A stretch of 64,000 nucleotides of DNA from contig JANJXV010000029.1 in NCBI GenBank assembly GCA_024803745.1, positions 23,539,530 to 23,603,529 of the forward strand. The letters are read 5' to 3'. Below the pieces are notes generated by a model. It ran no database searches. It was not told where the DNA came from and worked only from the letters and a program-made list of their open reading frames with translations. A program made the position numbers and the translations under genes. This DNA comes from Megascapheus bottae (Eukaryota; Chordata; Mammalia; Rodentia; Geomyidae). The stretch's first letter is position 1; every line of letters begins with the position of its first letter. Positions 1-9,597 of this stretch are shown here, piece after piece.

Positions 1-477
1 AGCTCCTTCTTGAATACATTTCCCTTATCAATTTAACCGGAATTATAGCTTCTGAGACTTGAACCTAGGCTTACATTTTAAGTAAGTTGATGATTAATTA
101 CTCTATATCAATCTAATCAAGCTGAGTAAGGTCTAGAATTTAACTAAAAGTGAACTTATAGACACTCTGAATTCTCAGTCCAAAGCATAGTGCCAGACTC
201 AGGATCATATCTCTGTTTTGTCATTGATCTAGCTCATGTCATCTCTGTGATAATCATTTTGATCCTTGTGTTTTATTTCCATAAAATTTAGAATAATTCA
301 TGAGACCAATGTTTGTATAATATAAAATCTACACTCAAATGCAAATTCCAAATATCAAATATTAAATGTTTGATAATGCTTTGTGCTTTATCAGTACTAT
401 ACCGTGTCTTCTTGTCTTCTAGTTTTTTATCAGAATTTCTCAAACGAGGTTCATAAACTACTTTTCAATGAACATAA
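1..477. other. AT-rich unique DNA, no feature seen
   Basis: I see no coding frame, repeat family or RNA gene here. The longest open frame in the area (from 383) runs into a SINE and shows no codon bias or family motif. Confidence 0.5.
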
Positions 478-713
478 TTTTTTTTTTGTGCCTGTCCTAG
501 GGCTTGAATTCAGAGCCTGGTCAGTCTTTAGGCTTCTCTGCACTAGAATACTACTGTGCCATTTTGAGCCACAGCTCCATTCTGGCTTGTTAGTGTTTAA
601 TTAGAGGGAAGACTTTCAAGGACTTTCCTGCTGGGTTGGCTTTGAACTAAAATCTTCAAGTATCAGTTTCCTCAATAGCTAGGCTTACAGGCATGAGCCA
701 TCAATGTCCAGCT
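478..713 (-). mobile_element. 7SL-Geo composite SINE, antisense
   Basis: Read on the minus strand it has a 7SL-like left arm (on the plus strand, TAGCTAGGCTTACAGGCATG at the right end) and the Geo right arm, ending in a poly-A tail seen as a T run at 478-487. The Geo part is recognised by the antisense forms GGGCTTGAATTCAGAGCCTG and TTGAGCCACAGCTCCA. It is moderately diverged from other copies in the window. Confidence 0.85.
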
Positions 714-904
714 CAATAAACATTTATTTAAGCTCTACTCAGCCTTAAGCCAGAACTTTTACAGGCAAACCCTTGAATCTATATTTTATATCTGACCCAA
801 AAGTCTGAATACTTATGTAATGATGCCTTCTCATCAATTTTACATGATACTTCTCCATGATGCCTGAAATCATCTTAAAAGTTACCAATTCAGTCAGGTT
901 TCTA

Positions 905-1100
905 TTTTTTTTGCTGGTCCTGGGATTTGAACTCAGGGCCTAGGCTATGTCCCTGAACCTCGTGTGCTCCAGGTTAGCAGCCTGTCACTTGAGCCACAGC
1001 ACCATTTCTGGGTTTTCGTTTATACGGTACTGAGGAATCGAACCAAGGGCTTCATGCATGCTAGGCAAGTACTCTACCACAAAGCCACACTCTCAGCCCA
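905..1100 (-). mobile_element. IDL-Geo SINE, antisense
   Basis: Full-length dimer. The T run at 905-912 is the A-tail. It is followed by the antisense Geo arm (ACTTGAGCCACAGCACCATT) and the ID-like left arm, with antisense B box GGAATCGAACC and the tRNA-like CATGCATGCTAGGCAAG. It lies about 90 bp from the next IDL-Geo copy in the same orientation. Confidence 0.9.
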
Positions 1101-1186
1101 GATCCCTTCTGTTTTAAGCTATATGTGTCACTGTCAATAAAAATAGTATCTCCCCTCACAATCTAAAAAATGGCAGTCATATTTCT

Positions 1187-1377
1187 TTTTTTCCAGTTGT
1201 GGGGCTTGAACTCAAGGCCTGAACACTGTCCTTGGACTTTTCTCAAGGCTAGAGCTCTACCCTTGAGCCACAGCACCACTTCCAGCTTTTTTCTATGTAT
1301 GTGATACCGAGGAATCGAACCCGGGTTTTCGTGCATGCTAGACAAGTACTCTACCTCTAGGCCAAACTCTGGACACC
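1187..1377 (-). mobile_element. IDL-Geo SINE with target-site duplication, antisense
   Basis: Complete dimer with antisense B box GGAATCGAACCCGGGT and the Geo arm CTTGAGCCACAGCACCACTT. It is flanked by AGTCATATTTCT (1175-1186) and AGTCAGATTTCT (1378-1389), which match at 11 of 12 bases, as expected for L1-mediated insertion. Confidence 0.92.
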
Positions 1378-1468
1378 AGTCAGATTTCTATAGCCAGATG
1401 TGTTTGTCTTCAATTTTTCATTCTCAAAATGATAAATTTAATATTTGTTTTATCTTCCTTAAGAGTTA

Positions 1469-1777
1469 GGTTAGAACCATGTGTTCATGACTCACACCTA
1501 AAATCCTAGCTACTTAGGAAGCTGAGATATAAGGATCACAGTTCAAAGCCAGCTGAGGCAGAGAAGCCATGCATGCCCTCACCTTTCCTACTGCTTTGCT
1601 TTAATTTCCCTTTTATTGGAGATTATATGGGAAGGAGAAAGATATTATTGCTTCTTACCAATCATAAATAACCATCATTATGCTAAAAGCCAGAAGTGCA
1701 GCTTAGTTGGTAACGTATCAGCTTTGAATGAAAACCCTAAGGAGAACATGAGGCCCTTAGGTTAAGTCCCAGTAGCA
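1469..1777 (+). mobile_element. Old 7SL-Geo SINE, expanded or interrupted
   Basis: The 7SL-like arm (CCTAGCTACTTAGGAAGCTG) spans about 1478-1566. The Geo arm (GCCAGAAGTGCAGCTTAGTT onward) spans 1689-1777. The roughly 120 bp between them is longer than the usual 40-bp linker and only partly resembles it, so something was inserted or the element was rearranged. Its A-tail has become a (CA)n array. Confidence 0.7.
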
Positions 1778-1788
1778 GCACACACACA

Positions 1789-1846
<58 letters not shown>
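1778..1846. repeat. (CA)n microsatellite
   Basis: About 34 CA units with one TACA interruption, directly after the Geo arm of the preceding SINE. This is consistent with growth from a SINE tail. Confidence 0.98.
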
Positions 1847-1850
<4 letters not shown>

Positions 1851-2000
1851 GGAACTTTTGACCTTGATGTAGGACAGGTTAATTTTACAAAGAAAAATGT
1901 ACTGTGTCACCATGAAAGCAGTATCAGAAATTAGGTCCAGGTTTGTGGAACTTTGAAGTCCATTGGGAGTGAGTCAGCAAGGTCAGCACAAGGCAGACGG

Positions 2001-2269
2001 ATGTGGTAGGCTCAGCAGAGCTTTGGGGATCTTTCTGCAAGGCTCATGGTCTGTGTATTGATTATGGAGACTCTTAAACTCTCAGAGAGATGAAAAACAT
2101 TGGCATGTGAGTGGAGCAGGGGAAAGAGGACTGATGTGGTAGGCTCAGCAGAGCTTTGGGGATCTTTCTGCAAGGTGCATGGTCTGTGTATTGATTATGG
2201 AGACTCTTAAACTCTCAGAGAGATGAAAAACATTGGCATGTGAGTGGAGCAGGGGAAAGAGGACTGATG
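2001..2269 (+). repeat. 133-bp direct tandem duplication
   Basis: Two head-to-tail copies (2001-2133 and 2134-2266, similarity continuing to 2269) share the landmarks GGCTCAGCAGAGCTTTGGGG and AACATTGGCATGTGAGTGG. I see only a local CT/TG difference (CAAGGCTCATGG against CAAGGTGCATGG). The unit does not look like any SINE or L1 in the window. An open frame on the minus strand over the second copy is probably chance. Confidence 0.95.
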
Positions 2270-2778
2270 AGATGTTCTGACAAAACAAAAGGGGCAGCCA
2301 GTGGAAAGTTACCAGAATAATCCCCAAGACACATGGGCAGGGAAGGGCTGAGAAGTAGTCATATTGCAGACCTGTTTGCAAAACAGGCCTGGCAAGATTA
2401 GATCCTCCAAACTAATTTAACTGAGTATGGTTCATCCATATGGTAACACGATGAACTCTTAGGAACCCTTTTAGACCACATTTATTTTCACAAAAAAGGG
2501 CAAATCTTTCTTGCTTTTCTTCTGTAATGCTGAAGATCAAACCTATGCACATTAGGCCAGTGCTCTATATATTGTTAAAATATTTTGAACCTACCTTAAA
2601 AGTAGAAGGGATAATGATATGTGTGTATACATATTACATTAAATTAATGTGGTGTAGCTGGTGTGTATCATGTGAAATAAATCAAGTTTCCTATGCGAAA
2701 TGTTTCATATACAGACAAGCTCTAAGTGCAAGTACATTACAACATAGGTGAAGCTGCTCTCAGAATTATTTGTAAGTA
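2270..2778. other. Unique DNA, no feature seen
   Basis: No repeat family or credible coding frame was recognised. Short open frames here lack any motif. Confidence 0.45.
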
Positions 2779-3023
2779 ATTTTTGCTCTGTATGGGGTGT
2801 GGGTGTGTGTAAACTCAAGACCTGGGTTTTTTTTGGGGGGGGGGGGTGCGTTGTGCTCAAGGCTAGCAATCTACCACTTGAGCCACAGCTCCACTTCCAG
2901 ATTTTTGTCAGTTAATTGATGATGAGTCTCCTGGACATTTTTCTCTAGGTTAGCTTCTAACAATGACCTTAGATCTCCACCTCTTGAGTATCTAGGATCG
3001 TAGGTATGAGCTACTGGTGACTC
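2779..3023 (-). mobile_element. 7SL-Geo SINE, antisense, with T8G11 run
   Basis: The antisense Geo arm contains CCACTTGAGCCACAGCTCCA and the 7SL arm ends with GAGTATCTAGGATCGTAGG. A run of 8 T then 11 G (about 2827-2846) replaces the normal GGGCCTGGGCACTG stretch, a local homopolymer expansion. Confidence 0.8.
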
Positions 3024-3103
3024 ACCTTTTATGAAAGTAAAATACTCCATATTCAGCTTGAAATTTTTCCCTCTAAAGCAGCTATTTGCTAAGTATATGA
3101 TAG

Positions 3104-3190
3104 TTTCCTTCCTTCCTTCCTTCCATCCTTCCTTCCTTCCTTCCTTCCTTCCTTCCTTTCATTCTTTCTTTCGTTCTTTTTCTTTCTTCT
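3104..3190. repeat. (TTCC)n / (TTTC)n pyrimidine tract
   Basis: Tetranucleotide TTCC units with one ATCC variant, grading into TTTC. It sits at the A-tail side of the following antisense SINE and probably grew from that tail. Confidence 0.95.
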
Positions 3191-3400
3191 TTTATTGGTG
3201 GGTCACAGGACTTGAACTCTGGGCCTGGGCATTGTCCCTGAGCTCTTCAGCTCAAGGCTAATGCCCTAACCCTTGGCCCGGGATTGTCCCTGTGCTCTTC
3301 AAAAGGAGGTTACCGCCAACCATCAAGCCACAGTGCCACTTCTGGTTTTCTGGTTATTAATTGGAGATAAGAATCTTACAGACTTTTCTGTTTTTCTCCT
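3190..3400 (-). mobile_element. 7SL-Geo SINE, antisense, with internal partial duplication
   Basis: Contains the antisense Geo arm (GGACTTGAACTCTGGGCCTG) and the linker TTAATTGGAGATAAGA. The phrase ATTGTCCCTG(A/T)GCTCTTC occurs twice (about 3230 and 3283), so the Geo arm carries an internal partial duplication of about 50 bp. The 7SL arm decays beyond recognition near 3400. Confidence 0.75.
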
Positions 3401-3748
3401 GTAGGCTCAGCTTGCTTTCCTCTAAGATCTTTGCTTGGAATGATCTGCTCAGGCACATTTCCAATGCAGAGCTTTGGTTCCACCTTTCACATTGCCCACC
3501 AGTTTTCTTTATCTTCCCCCCTTTGTTTCCTTGAGGTAACTCTTTTTGGGGAACCAATCAAAACTGACCATTCCTCCTCACCTAGGCAGCTTGTAAAACC
3601 ATCTCCACAAACTAGAAGTTCAGGTATCAGTTGAAGCTGTAAATAAAATGTAGTACCTTGAGCTAAGGCAGACTTTTTTCTCTAAGCTATTCAGCGGGAC
3701 ACCATTATTTCATCTTCTCTACATTGTCTTTTAGTGTTCCATATGACA
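3401..3748. other. Unclassified stretch, possibly old LTR-like
   Basis: Moderate-GC segment with CCAATCA (about 3555) and AATAAA (about 3642). This combination resembles a decayed LTR, but no TG...CA ends or target duplication could be fixed. It may equally be unique DNA. Confidence 0.2.
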
Positions 3749-3780
3749 TAGAGGGGGGTTTAAATATTAAACCCCCTCTA
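3749..3780. repeat. Near-perfect inverted repeat (hairpin)
   Basis: Arms TAGAGGGGGGTTTAA (3749-3763) and TTAAACCCCCTCTA (3767-3780) are separated by ATA. They are complementary except for one extra G, giving a 14-bp stem with a 3-nt loop and one bulge. Confidence 0.9.
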
Positions 3781-4580
3781 AATACTTTATTGTGTATTCT
3801 ATTTCTTTTCTGCATGGAATCAAGATATTAGTTTATGAAATAGTCTTCTCATATGAAATTAGGGTGTAAACCAGTGTCATTCAGACATTTACAATTGCCC
3901 ATCAGCTTCGTATTGTGGAAAGATTAAATGTGATTTCAAACAATAGAAGGCAATTGCAGAAAGAAATTATACAGGTGGATATGTTCATTAGGATGTGAGA
4001 GCTGGGCTGTGGGTTAACATCACTCAGCAAAGGTCTACTGTTAACACCTTTATTAAAACCATTATTATCATCAACTTTCATCACACAGCTATCCAAATTA
4101 TAATTCCCCATTAAGGCTTTTTTTTTCTTTTGGTTTTTCAGCTACTGGTTCATATTATCTGTTTCATATTATTTGTTTCCTTTTTGTGCTTTTTGTTTGT
4201 TTTTCCTTTGATTCTGGTTTTGTAATTGTTAACTTTACATAGTATACAAAGACATTGCTATTTACAATATTATGAGTCTTGATCAAGAAAGATTCTTTGA
4301 TGCATACTTTTACAACATATGTTTCCTTGTTTAAGTGGGGGTAAATTTGTTTTATGATTGTCAGTAGACTTCAGTGGACTTGTTATTATCATTTTGGGGT
4401 AAGTGAACAAGCCTTGAATTCTCAGACAATGATATTTTATAATTAAACTTGTCATGAAAGCACAGACTAATAATTATTATAGCAATTTTTAAAAACACAA
4501 AGAATTAATTTGCATATAAATGCCATTCTCTTAATGTCATCGATCACTGAGCCATGTTTATATAGCTTGCATTTATTCTG
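3781..4580. other. AT-rich unique DNA, no feature seen
   Basis: No recognised repeat or gene. Includes T-rich stretches near 4120-4210. Confidence 0.45.
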
Positions 4581-4969
4581 TGATGGTGATGGTGTGGGCC
4601 TGGTGGCCCCTTCTCTCACAGCCCAATATGCTTGTTCCCTAGGCAACATTAGGCCCATTCAGTATAATTAGCTAACACCCTCCTTGGCCTAGGACAGCCC
4701 CCTAGGGCTGATCTATCACCATGCAGGCCAGCAAGGTTCCCCTACACCTTACCAGTCCTATAGCTCACCTGAGGTGATCAGGCCATAACCATATAAGGTA
4801 GCAAGGTCCTCCCAAAATCCTTACAAGTTATGTAGGTCACAATGGACTTTTATAACATGCTCGCCTATATGAGAAGGGGTCTGCCAGTCTGTTTTCCAGC
4901 ATTAAATTTCCTTTGTTCCCTGTACCTAAATGTCTGTGTGGATTTGGGCAGTGTCCATGTTATTTAACA
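4581..4969 (+). mobile_element. Possible solo LTR of an endogenous retrovirus
   Basis: A GC-richer block stands out from its AT-rich flanks. It has repeated GGC(C/A)AGCAAGGT-type phrases, a TATA-like segment near 4850-4870 (TTTATAACATG, CTATATGAGAAGGGG), ATTAAA at about 4901 and a possible CA end at TTTAACA (4963-4969). That order (promoter, short leader, polyadenylation signal, CA terminus) is LTR-like. No target duplication was found, no gag, pol or env relic is adjacent, and the 5' end (4581 or 4593) is uncertain. Confidence 0.4.
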
Positions 4970-5551
4970 CTCTGTAATCCAATACCTGTACAGCAAATAA
5001 AATGTGTTAAATGTCCAGCAAGGAAGAAATGTGCTCAAAGGAATGTGTCTATTTTTTATTTTATATACCAGTACATATGTCGGTCTTTCAAAACAAAATT
5101 TCTCTTCTCTTTTTCTTCTTCCTCAAATTATAATAACTACAAAAAGAAAATAAACACTTTCAATGCTTGTAGACTTTTAGTATCTGTTCTAAGTACACTA
5201 AATATGTCAACATATTCCATCTTCACATTACCACTATAAAGTAAGCACTTTTACTATTCCCATATTACTTCTGAGATAACTTGAATCAATCATAACACTA
5301 TAAGGGGTTGAACTATAAACTGAACCCCCAAAAATAGAATTTACACTTCTTAACCCATTTCTACAACTGTACCACTCCTTCACCCCATTCCTAAAGCATG
5401 TATGACTCCAGGTTTAGCCCTGTGTTTAAGGGTAGAAACTACAGAAAAGAGAAAAGTTACAAATCATGCGTTTGTGGACAGTTGTCTTTCTATTTAAAAT
5501 AGGTACTTTGGATTAAAATCATAATTCTTAGACTTAGCTCCTATAATTTGA
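4970..5551. other. Unique AT-rich DNA, no feature seen
   Basis: The 108-codon open frame at 4913-5239 starts inside the putative LTR and has no recognisable domain. I treat it as chance. Confidence 0.4.
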
Positions 5552-5656
5552 GGAAATGGTACATGGATCCCATCTTCTTAGAAGGCTGAGGCAGAAGGGT
5601 TAGGTGAGCCTACAAGTTTAAGACCATCCTCATCAACATAACAAAACCTGTCTCTG
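5552..5656 (+). mobile_element. B1-like 7SL-derived SINE monomer, old
   Basis: The order AGGCTGAGGCAGAAGG, AGTTTAAGACCATC, AACAAAACCTGTCTC follows the B1/Alu consensus (AGGCAGAGGCAGG, GTTCGAGGCCAGCC, AACCCTGTCTC). No Geo arm follows, so this is an older monomeric type than the composite SINEs. Confidence 0.6.
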
Positions 5657-6019
5657 TGGGTACTTGGCCTTACAATATACTATCAGTATATATAGAACAA
5701 TAATTAACAGCTTTACCAATGACTACATGAATTGAAACTTTAGAAAATGTCTATACATATTTTCCAAATAGGACAAAATAAAAATAGTTACAGAATCAAA
5801 ATGAGTTGGTACCTAACTTCATAGAAAGGTTCTGTTAGAATTTGTTACCACTTATGTTAAGTTCTTGTGGGTAAAAAGCCACAATTTACATCTAAACCAT
5901 CAAGTTTAAAAAATGTAAACATCATATAAAACTAATTAGGAACTGATTACATACCAAGAAATACAGTAGTCAGCTCTAAGTGGTATACTCTATGCGACCA
6001 GGTATAGAAAGTGTACCTC

Positions 6020-6215
6020 CTAGCTGAGCTTCAGTGGATTATGCCTGTGATCTTTGCTACTCAGGAACCTGAGATCTGAGGGTTGAAGTTCAAAGTGGGC
6101 CTGGTCAGAAATGTCTGCAAGATATTTAACTCCAATCAGCCACCAAAACTAGAAATGGAGATGTGTTTCAAGTGATAGAGCACTAGCTCCAGAGTTGGAG
6201 TCCAGGGCCAATCTA
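6020..6215 (+). mobile_element. 7SL-Geo SINE
   Basis: The 7SL arm (TTTGCTACTCAGGAACCTGA), the linker (TTTAACTCCAATCAGCCACC) and the Geo arm (TTCAAGTGATAGAGCACTAG) are in order. The A-tail at 6213-6221 opens into a long purine tract. Confidence 0.85.
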
Positions 6216-6425
6216 AAAAAGAAAAGAACAATGAGAAGACTGGAAAGGAGAGGAGAGGAGAGGAGAGGAGAGGAGAGGAGAAGAGAGAGGAGAGGAGAAA
6301 AGAAAGGAAGGAGAAAAGGAAGGATCAAAAAAAGGAAGGAAGGAAGGAAGGAAGGAAGGAAGGAAGGAAGGAAGGAAGGAAGGAAGGAAGGAAGGAAGGA
6401 AGGAAGGACAAAAACAAAGAAACAA
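6214..6425. repeat. Homopurine tract: (GGAGA)n then (GGAA)n
   Basis: GGAGA units at about 6245-6300, mixed AG, then about 18 GGAA units at 6333-6409. The top strand is almost purely purine over roughly 190 nt. The long lysine/glutamate/arginine open frame on the plus strand and the serine/proline/phenylalanine frame on the minus strand are artefacts of this repeat. Confidence 0.97.
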
Positions 6426-7248
6426 ATATCAGAAGCTGGTGGGGATGTGGCCAGAAGGAAACACTACTACACTGTTGGCAGGAGTGTAAACTTATTCAAC
6501 CACTCTGGACATCAGTATAGCAGTTCCTCAAAAGACTAAACATAGAGCTCCCCTTGACCCAGCAATTCCATTCCTTGGCATTTACCCAGATGTCCAGATA
6601 CAAGGACATACTAAAGCCAATAGCACAATGATGTTCATTACAGCATTATTTATATAGCTAAGGTATGGAACCAACCCAGATGCCCCTCAGTAGATGAACA
6701 GATCAGGAAGATGTGGAATGGAATTCTATGCTGCCATTAGAAAGAATGGCAATTCCCCATTCATAAGGAAATGGAAAGACATGGAAAAATTATATTAAGT
6801 GTAGTAAACCAGACCCAAAGGAATATAGACGTCATTGTTTCCCTCATTTGTAATAATTAGTACACATCTAGGACTCTCCTAGCAGAGGATCATAATAGCT
6901 CAAAAGCTATGTTCATGTGGCCATATAGGATGAGACTAAGCAAAATGAACTCTAGGATATGGAAACAAGAAGTTTATGTTTGTGATTGTTGCTCTTAATG
7001 TACTATGCAAAATTATTTCTTTTTTCTATTTTTTCCCTTATGGTTTATCTCATGTTATTATTGTATCTGACTTTGTTACTTAGTATGTTGTATATATGTT
7101 TCTTTGTTTATTTGAAATCAGGAAGGGAAGGGGAAAACTATGATGATTGGGAGAGGTGGAGGGGGGGGAAGTGGGACAAAAACCTGAGAAGGGATATCAC
7201 TGTTCAAGAAGTTACCCCAACAATAAAATACAATAAAGAAAAAATGAT
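6426..7248 (+). mobile_element. L1 3' end (ORF2 C-terminus plus 3' UTR)
   Basis: Begins in ORF2 at the part encoding the C-terminal cysteine-rich region (GGTGGGGATGTGGCCAGAAG), passes AACCAACCCAGATGCCCCTC, and ends with the 3' UTR (AGGGAAGGGGAAAAC, GAAGTTACC, AATAAAATACAATAAAG). It is 5'-truncated and the ORF2 part is no longer open. A close relative of the copies at 39848 and 53602. Confidence 0.93.
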
Positions 7249-9276
7249 TTAAAAAAACAAAGAGCAGAAAAGAGAAAAAGGAAAGAAAAGTACCACCTAC
7301 TTCAGTGAGTACTGGGTTAAATATTCAGCATGAGAATTTTGTATTTAAAATTTATTTGAAGCTTAGCATATCACTAAGAATGCAACAGAAAGTTCCCTTT
7401 CTTTGATTTTTGATCAGTTGTGCCAATGCATACCAACAGAATTTGACATCCACAGAGAGTTCACACGTTCCTTCATGCTTGTGTTATCCCTTTTCATTGG
7501 CCTACTTTCAATACATCTCCTGCTCAACTCAGTTTTACATCCATGAAATTCTTGTAGGTCATTTTTCTTTTTTCTCTTTTCATCCTAACTTGACCCACAA
7601 CTGCTCCCAGATTGCAGATGTGAATTTGTCCCACACCTATGCTTCTGTCAACCCCATCTGACCCATTTTGAGCTCCCAGCCTCTGCTCTAAGGCAGGCTT
7701 CCTATTGAGCAGGCACCTGGTACACCATTTGCTTGGCTTCCCTTGCAGCCTGGCTGCTGTTCTCATTCCTCCTTCCCTATCCTCCCTTCCCTAGACTATA
7801 AGAGTGCATGCATAAATCAGTATTTAGTTCATGACACCTTGAACATTTCACACAAAAATATTACAGTTTATATGCCAAGAAACAAAATGAAAACCATAGA
7901 TGTGCTTAAAGGGTAATACATTACTACAGTCTTTCTTAGCTAGAAATTGAGAGATTTCATAAGAGATAAGATTTCTCTTCTATCTTTACTGCAGACACTG
8001 AAAGTTAAAGTTTTAAAACTAAATAAATAAAACACTATCCAGTTGACCATAGGGGACAGAAAGGACAATGTGTAAAACCCAGCTTGTAAATCTCCAAACA
8101 GTCAATTAGCATAGCAATATGAGCAATGAGTAGACCCTACAGCCTTTCCCAGGCAAACACAGTAATTAAAAACAAATTACAGTGCTGAGCCTTGATGTGG
8201 TGCTTTACAAGGTACCCCACCTGCCAACCAGCAGCTAAATTCATTCCAAGACTGTCTGGCCAATTATTGGCCTCCCTATTGGGTAACCTGGGCTTCTAGT
8301 GAGAGTGCCATTTGCAAGGATCTACATCTGAAGGGGCCTTTTGTTTTCAGAAGGCCACTGAACTTCCAGGAGACTGGAGGGTAGGTTTCTATATGGATAA
8401 ATTGCGCTTCAGCCAGAAAACCTGTTCTTTGCACAACACTGCACAGAGACTGGAGATACTCCAATTTTAGCACTAGAATAGACTCTCTGGGTTCAAACAA
8501 GAAAAACATACACTATTACACATTGTTTTTGCTCCAGGTGATTGTAATTAGGGAAAGAAAAAGAAAAATTAAACCTTGATTTTGACATCTTCATAAAAAG
8601 ATCTTGGTTAAACACCAAGCCTGCTTTTTTCTGTTAGATAAAAATGAATCCATCAAATCAAGTCAAGGGAAATTTATTGGCTTAATTTATTCTTGCTTTT
8701 ATATGTGAATGAAAACATAGACAAGGCTAGAATTAAAAGAAAATGCCCAGTGCATACACTTTTTCAACTTAGAATACTGATAATGAAGAAGGGGTTGATA
8801 TGTGAATATCATAGAGAAAGGTCACCAGTCCCAGTATACAATTTCTTCCAGATGGATCCCACAATGAGGAAATTTATATTCATGCCTATATTACTATATA
8901 CAGAGAGTTCATGGATATGAACATAGACTTTGAATTACTCCTTCCTAGGGATATTAATGTACGATCTTTTTCTGCCATGGTTAGGTCATCCAATAGCAGG
9001 GAATTTTTCTGAGGAAGACCTCGTCTTTTGTGCTATAGGAAAGTGAGATCCCTCACATGGAACTACTATTTTAAATACCTTTTTACAAAATTTGAAGCAG
9101 TTGGTCATCCATTCAATGCATACTTCTGTAATGTCATTTATATATAAAGAATCTTATAGCAAAAATTCAACATGGGCATTGACTTTTGAAATGATCTTAA
9201 ACATTACTAATTCCTTGCTATTTTGTTAACTATGACTAGATATCTGAAATGTGATTGTGCACTATTTTCTTTTTAA
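7249..9276. other. About 2 kb with no recognised repeat or gene
   Basis: The block at about 7400-7790 is pyrimidine-rich. The block at about 8110-8510 has higher GC than its flanks and no similarity I recognise to the L1, SINE or LTR families here. It could be an old repeat or conserved noncoding DNA. Open frames of 75-83 codons show no family motif, splice context or start signal that supports them. Confidence 0.35.
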
Positions 9277-9290
9277 AACATTTTATTGTA

Positions 9291-9590
9291 CCTGTCATTG
9301 TTGGCATATAGGAAGGCAGTTGATTTTTGAGGATTAATTTTATACCCTGCTACCTTGCCTAAGTTTTGAATCAGCTCAAGCAGCTTGGGAGTGGGGTCTA
9401 TAGGGTTCTTTAAATACAGAATCAGACATCTGCAAAGAGGGAAAGTTTCACTTCCTCTTTCCCTATATGGATCCCCTTTATACTTGCTTCTTGCCTTACT
9501 GCTCTGGCTAGGAATTCTAATACTATGTTAAGGAGGAGTGGAGAGAGTGGACATCCTTGTCTCATTCCAGGGAAAGCAAATCCTTTTGCA
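9291..9590 (-). mobile_element. Inverted 5' segment of a twin-primed L1 (ORF2 reverse-transcriptase part)
   Basis: Antisense to ORF2. The order TTGTTGGCATATAGGAAGGC, AGAATCAGACATCTGCAAAG, GAGTGGACATCCTTGTCTC is the antisense of the reverse-transcriptase region. It joins directly to the plus-oriented remainder of the same element at about 9590-9600, the classic 5'-inversion arrangement. Confidence 0.88.
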
Positions 9591-9597
9591 ATAACCT

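Noticed and set aside
2001..2269. CRISPR-like or minisatellite array
   Set aside because: Only two directly abutting copies without spacers, in a mammalian context.
4913..5239. 108-codon frame as a possible host exon
   Set aside because: Starts inside a putative LTR, has a hydrophobic/serine-rich tail without domain, and is not supported by splice-like borders.
6195..6539. 114-codon lysine/glutamate/arginine frame and its serine/proline/phenylalanine mirror
   Set aside because: Produced by the homopurine tract and crossing from a SINE tail into an L1.
8110..8510. GC-richer block as a gene or CpG island
   Set aside because: Contains almost no CpG, no open frame with support and no recognised family, so it was left as unclassified.
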